The notes below the pieces were generated by a model. It did no database searches and was not told the origin of the DNA. It saw nothing but the letters and a program-made list of their open reading frames with translations. Position numbers and translations under genes: made by a program. Positions 5,852 through 6,565 of a stretch of DNA of 6,565 nucleotides are shown here, one piece after another. This DNA comes from Desulfocapsaceae bacterium (GTDB lineage: Bacteria; Desulfobacterota; Desulfobulbia; Desulfobulbales; Desulfocapsaceae), in NCBI GenBank assembly GCA_029934775.1, contig JAOZLO010000162.1, positions 1 to 6,565 on the forward strand. The letters are read 5' to 3'. How positions within the stretch are numbered: the first letter of the stretch is position 1; each line of letters opens with the position of its first letter.

Positions 5852-6565
5852 GTGTCATTACGTTTGCCACCACTGCTCAGTTACCGTCACGTAATCATCA
5901 TATTTTTCTCGCTGATACTGACTGGTGTCACTCAACAGGGAAAGGCTGAAAAAGTATCAACTGAAGAATGGAATATTTCAGCAGACAAAGTTGTTCGCTA
6001 TGAGAAGCCACACTCCATTGTTGCAAAAGGCAATGTCATTCTTGAAAAGAAAAAACAGATGCCACTCCACCCGCCTAAGATAAAACCTGAAGTCACATCC
6101 TGGGCCGAACTTTTAGAGGAAGAAGCGGAGATCCCTGAAATCACGGCTGATGAAATTTCAGATATAGCAAAAACAGAATATAAAACAACAGTAACGATTA
6201 AAGCTGACTGGATGGTTTATGATGTTGAACTGGAGTCAATTAAAGCCAAAGGGAATGTGTACATTATCACCGACGAAGATCAACTTTACGCCACCGAAGG
6301 AACTCTCAAACTCACCAACGAAACTGGTCGATTCATAGATGCGAAGGTTATACGAAAACAGCATTCTCTTCACCTCGAAGGCAAAACTCTTGAAAAAACA
6401 GGCTTCGATACGTATCACATAACGGATGGCTGGGTGATCACCTGTAAACTTGAAACAGATGACGTCCCGCCCTGGAGTTTTTCCAGCACAGACGTTGATA
6501 TTCGACAGGGTGGATATGCCTTTCTCAAACATGCGAAGTTTAATATCAGGAACATTCCTGTTTTC
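5852..6565 (+). CDS. lptD: LPS-assembly protein LptD (OstA), N-terminal part, runs off the window
   Basis: LptD is the outer-membrane beta-barrel that, with LptE, inserts lipopolysaccharide into the outer leaflet. The visible 238 residues begin at GTG. Residues 1-32 are a signal peptide: basic start, hydrophobic VIIIFFSLILTGV (14-26), likely cleavage after QGKA. The periplasmic OstA/LptA-like jellyroll then follows: WNISADKVVRYEKPHSIVAK (40-59), GNVILEK, IKADWMVYD (116-124), IKAKGNVYI (130-138), LHLEGKTLEKTG and TDGWVITCKL. The last of these holds Cys198, which matches the place of the E. coli N-terminal disulfide cysteine (Cys173). PPWSFSSTDVDI and AKFNIRNIPVF lead into the barrel, which lies beyond the window. 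Residues about 67-113 form an acidic, Pro/Glu-rich insertion between two jellyroll repeats. Family assignment is strong from motif order. The gene is divergent from rne and has its own promoter. Confidence 0.9.
   Translation, partial: MSLRLPPLLSYRHVIIIFFSLILTGVTQQGKAEKVSTEEWNISADKVVRYEKPHSIVAKGNVILEKKKQMPLHPPKIKPEVTSWAELLEEEAEIPEITADEISDIAKTEYKTTVTIKADWMVYDVELESIKAKGNVYIITDEDQLYATEGTLKLTNETGRFIDAKVIRKQHSLHLEGKTLEKTGFDTYHITDGWVITCKLETDDVPPWSFSSTDVDIRQGGYAFLKHAKFNIRNIPVF

Noticed and set aside
6236..6532. 98-codon minus-strand frame opposite lptD
   Set aside because: The plus strand here encodes conserved LptD motifs with a supported start. The antisense frame has none.

Overview
This looks like a chromosomal segment from an anaerobic Gram-negative bacterium, most likely a Desulfobacterota (deltaproteobacterial) sulfate reducer of the Desulfobulbales type. 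That placement is inferred from the style of the proteins: an IorA-like ketoacid oxidoreductase, an acetyl-CoA hydrolase/transferase fused to a GNAT domain, and LptD and RNase E/G proteins that read as deltaproteobacterial. The DNA is moderately AT-rich and the intergenic regions are markedly so. No database search was possible.

Layout from left to right: (1) At about 35-508, minus strand, is the first quarter of an indolepyruvate:ferredoxin oxidoreductase alpha-subunit gene. It stops abruptly, and the 34-40 bases beyond the break look like the end of an insertion sequence. (2) Divergently, at 743-2629, is a 628-residue acetyl-CoA hydrolase/CoA-transferase with a C-terminal GNAT acetyltransferase domain. 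Its expected catalytic glutamate is a glutamine. (3) At 2630-2885 is a non-coding gap with one hairpin of unknown role and a minus-strand terminator. (4) At 2886-2962, minus strand, is tRNA-Arg(ACG), with a good sigma-70 promoter overlapping the stop codon of the next gene. (5) At 3001-4989, minus strand, is an RNase E/G family endoribonuclease with a long charged N-terminal extension and no C-terminal scaffold. (6) At 4990-5851 is a roughly 860-base divergent intergenic region. It holds a putative long structured rne leader, a large interrupted inverted repeat, a possible 36-residue membrane peptide, and a good sigma-70 promoter for lptD. (7) From 5852 to the window edge, plus strand, is the N-terminal part of LptD (OstA), starting with GTG.

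The genes do not form one pathway. rne and tRNA-Arg share a strand and are linked by position. rne and lptD are divergent housekeeping genes for RNA decay/processing and outer-membrane LPS assembly. The two left genes both concern CoA thioesters (IorA-type enzymes make acyl-CoA, ACH-type enzymes transfer or hydrolyse it), but they are divergent and one is broken. I see no defence system, CRISPR array, prophage or other evident new multigene system. The points most worth a second look are the Glu-to-Gln change in the transferase, the apparent IS disruption of iorA, the N-terminally extended RNase E/G with its structured leader, and the inverted repeat beside the small membrane-peptide reading frame.
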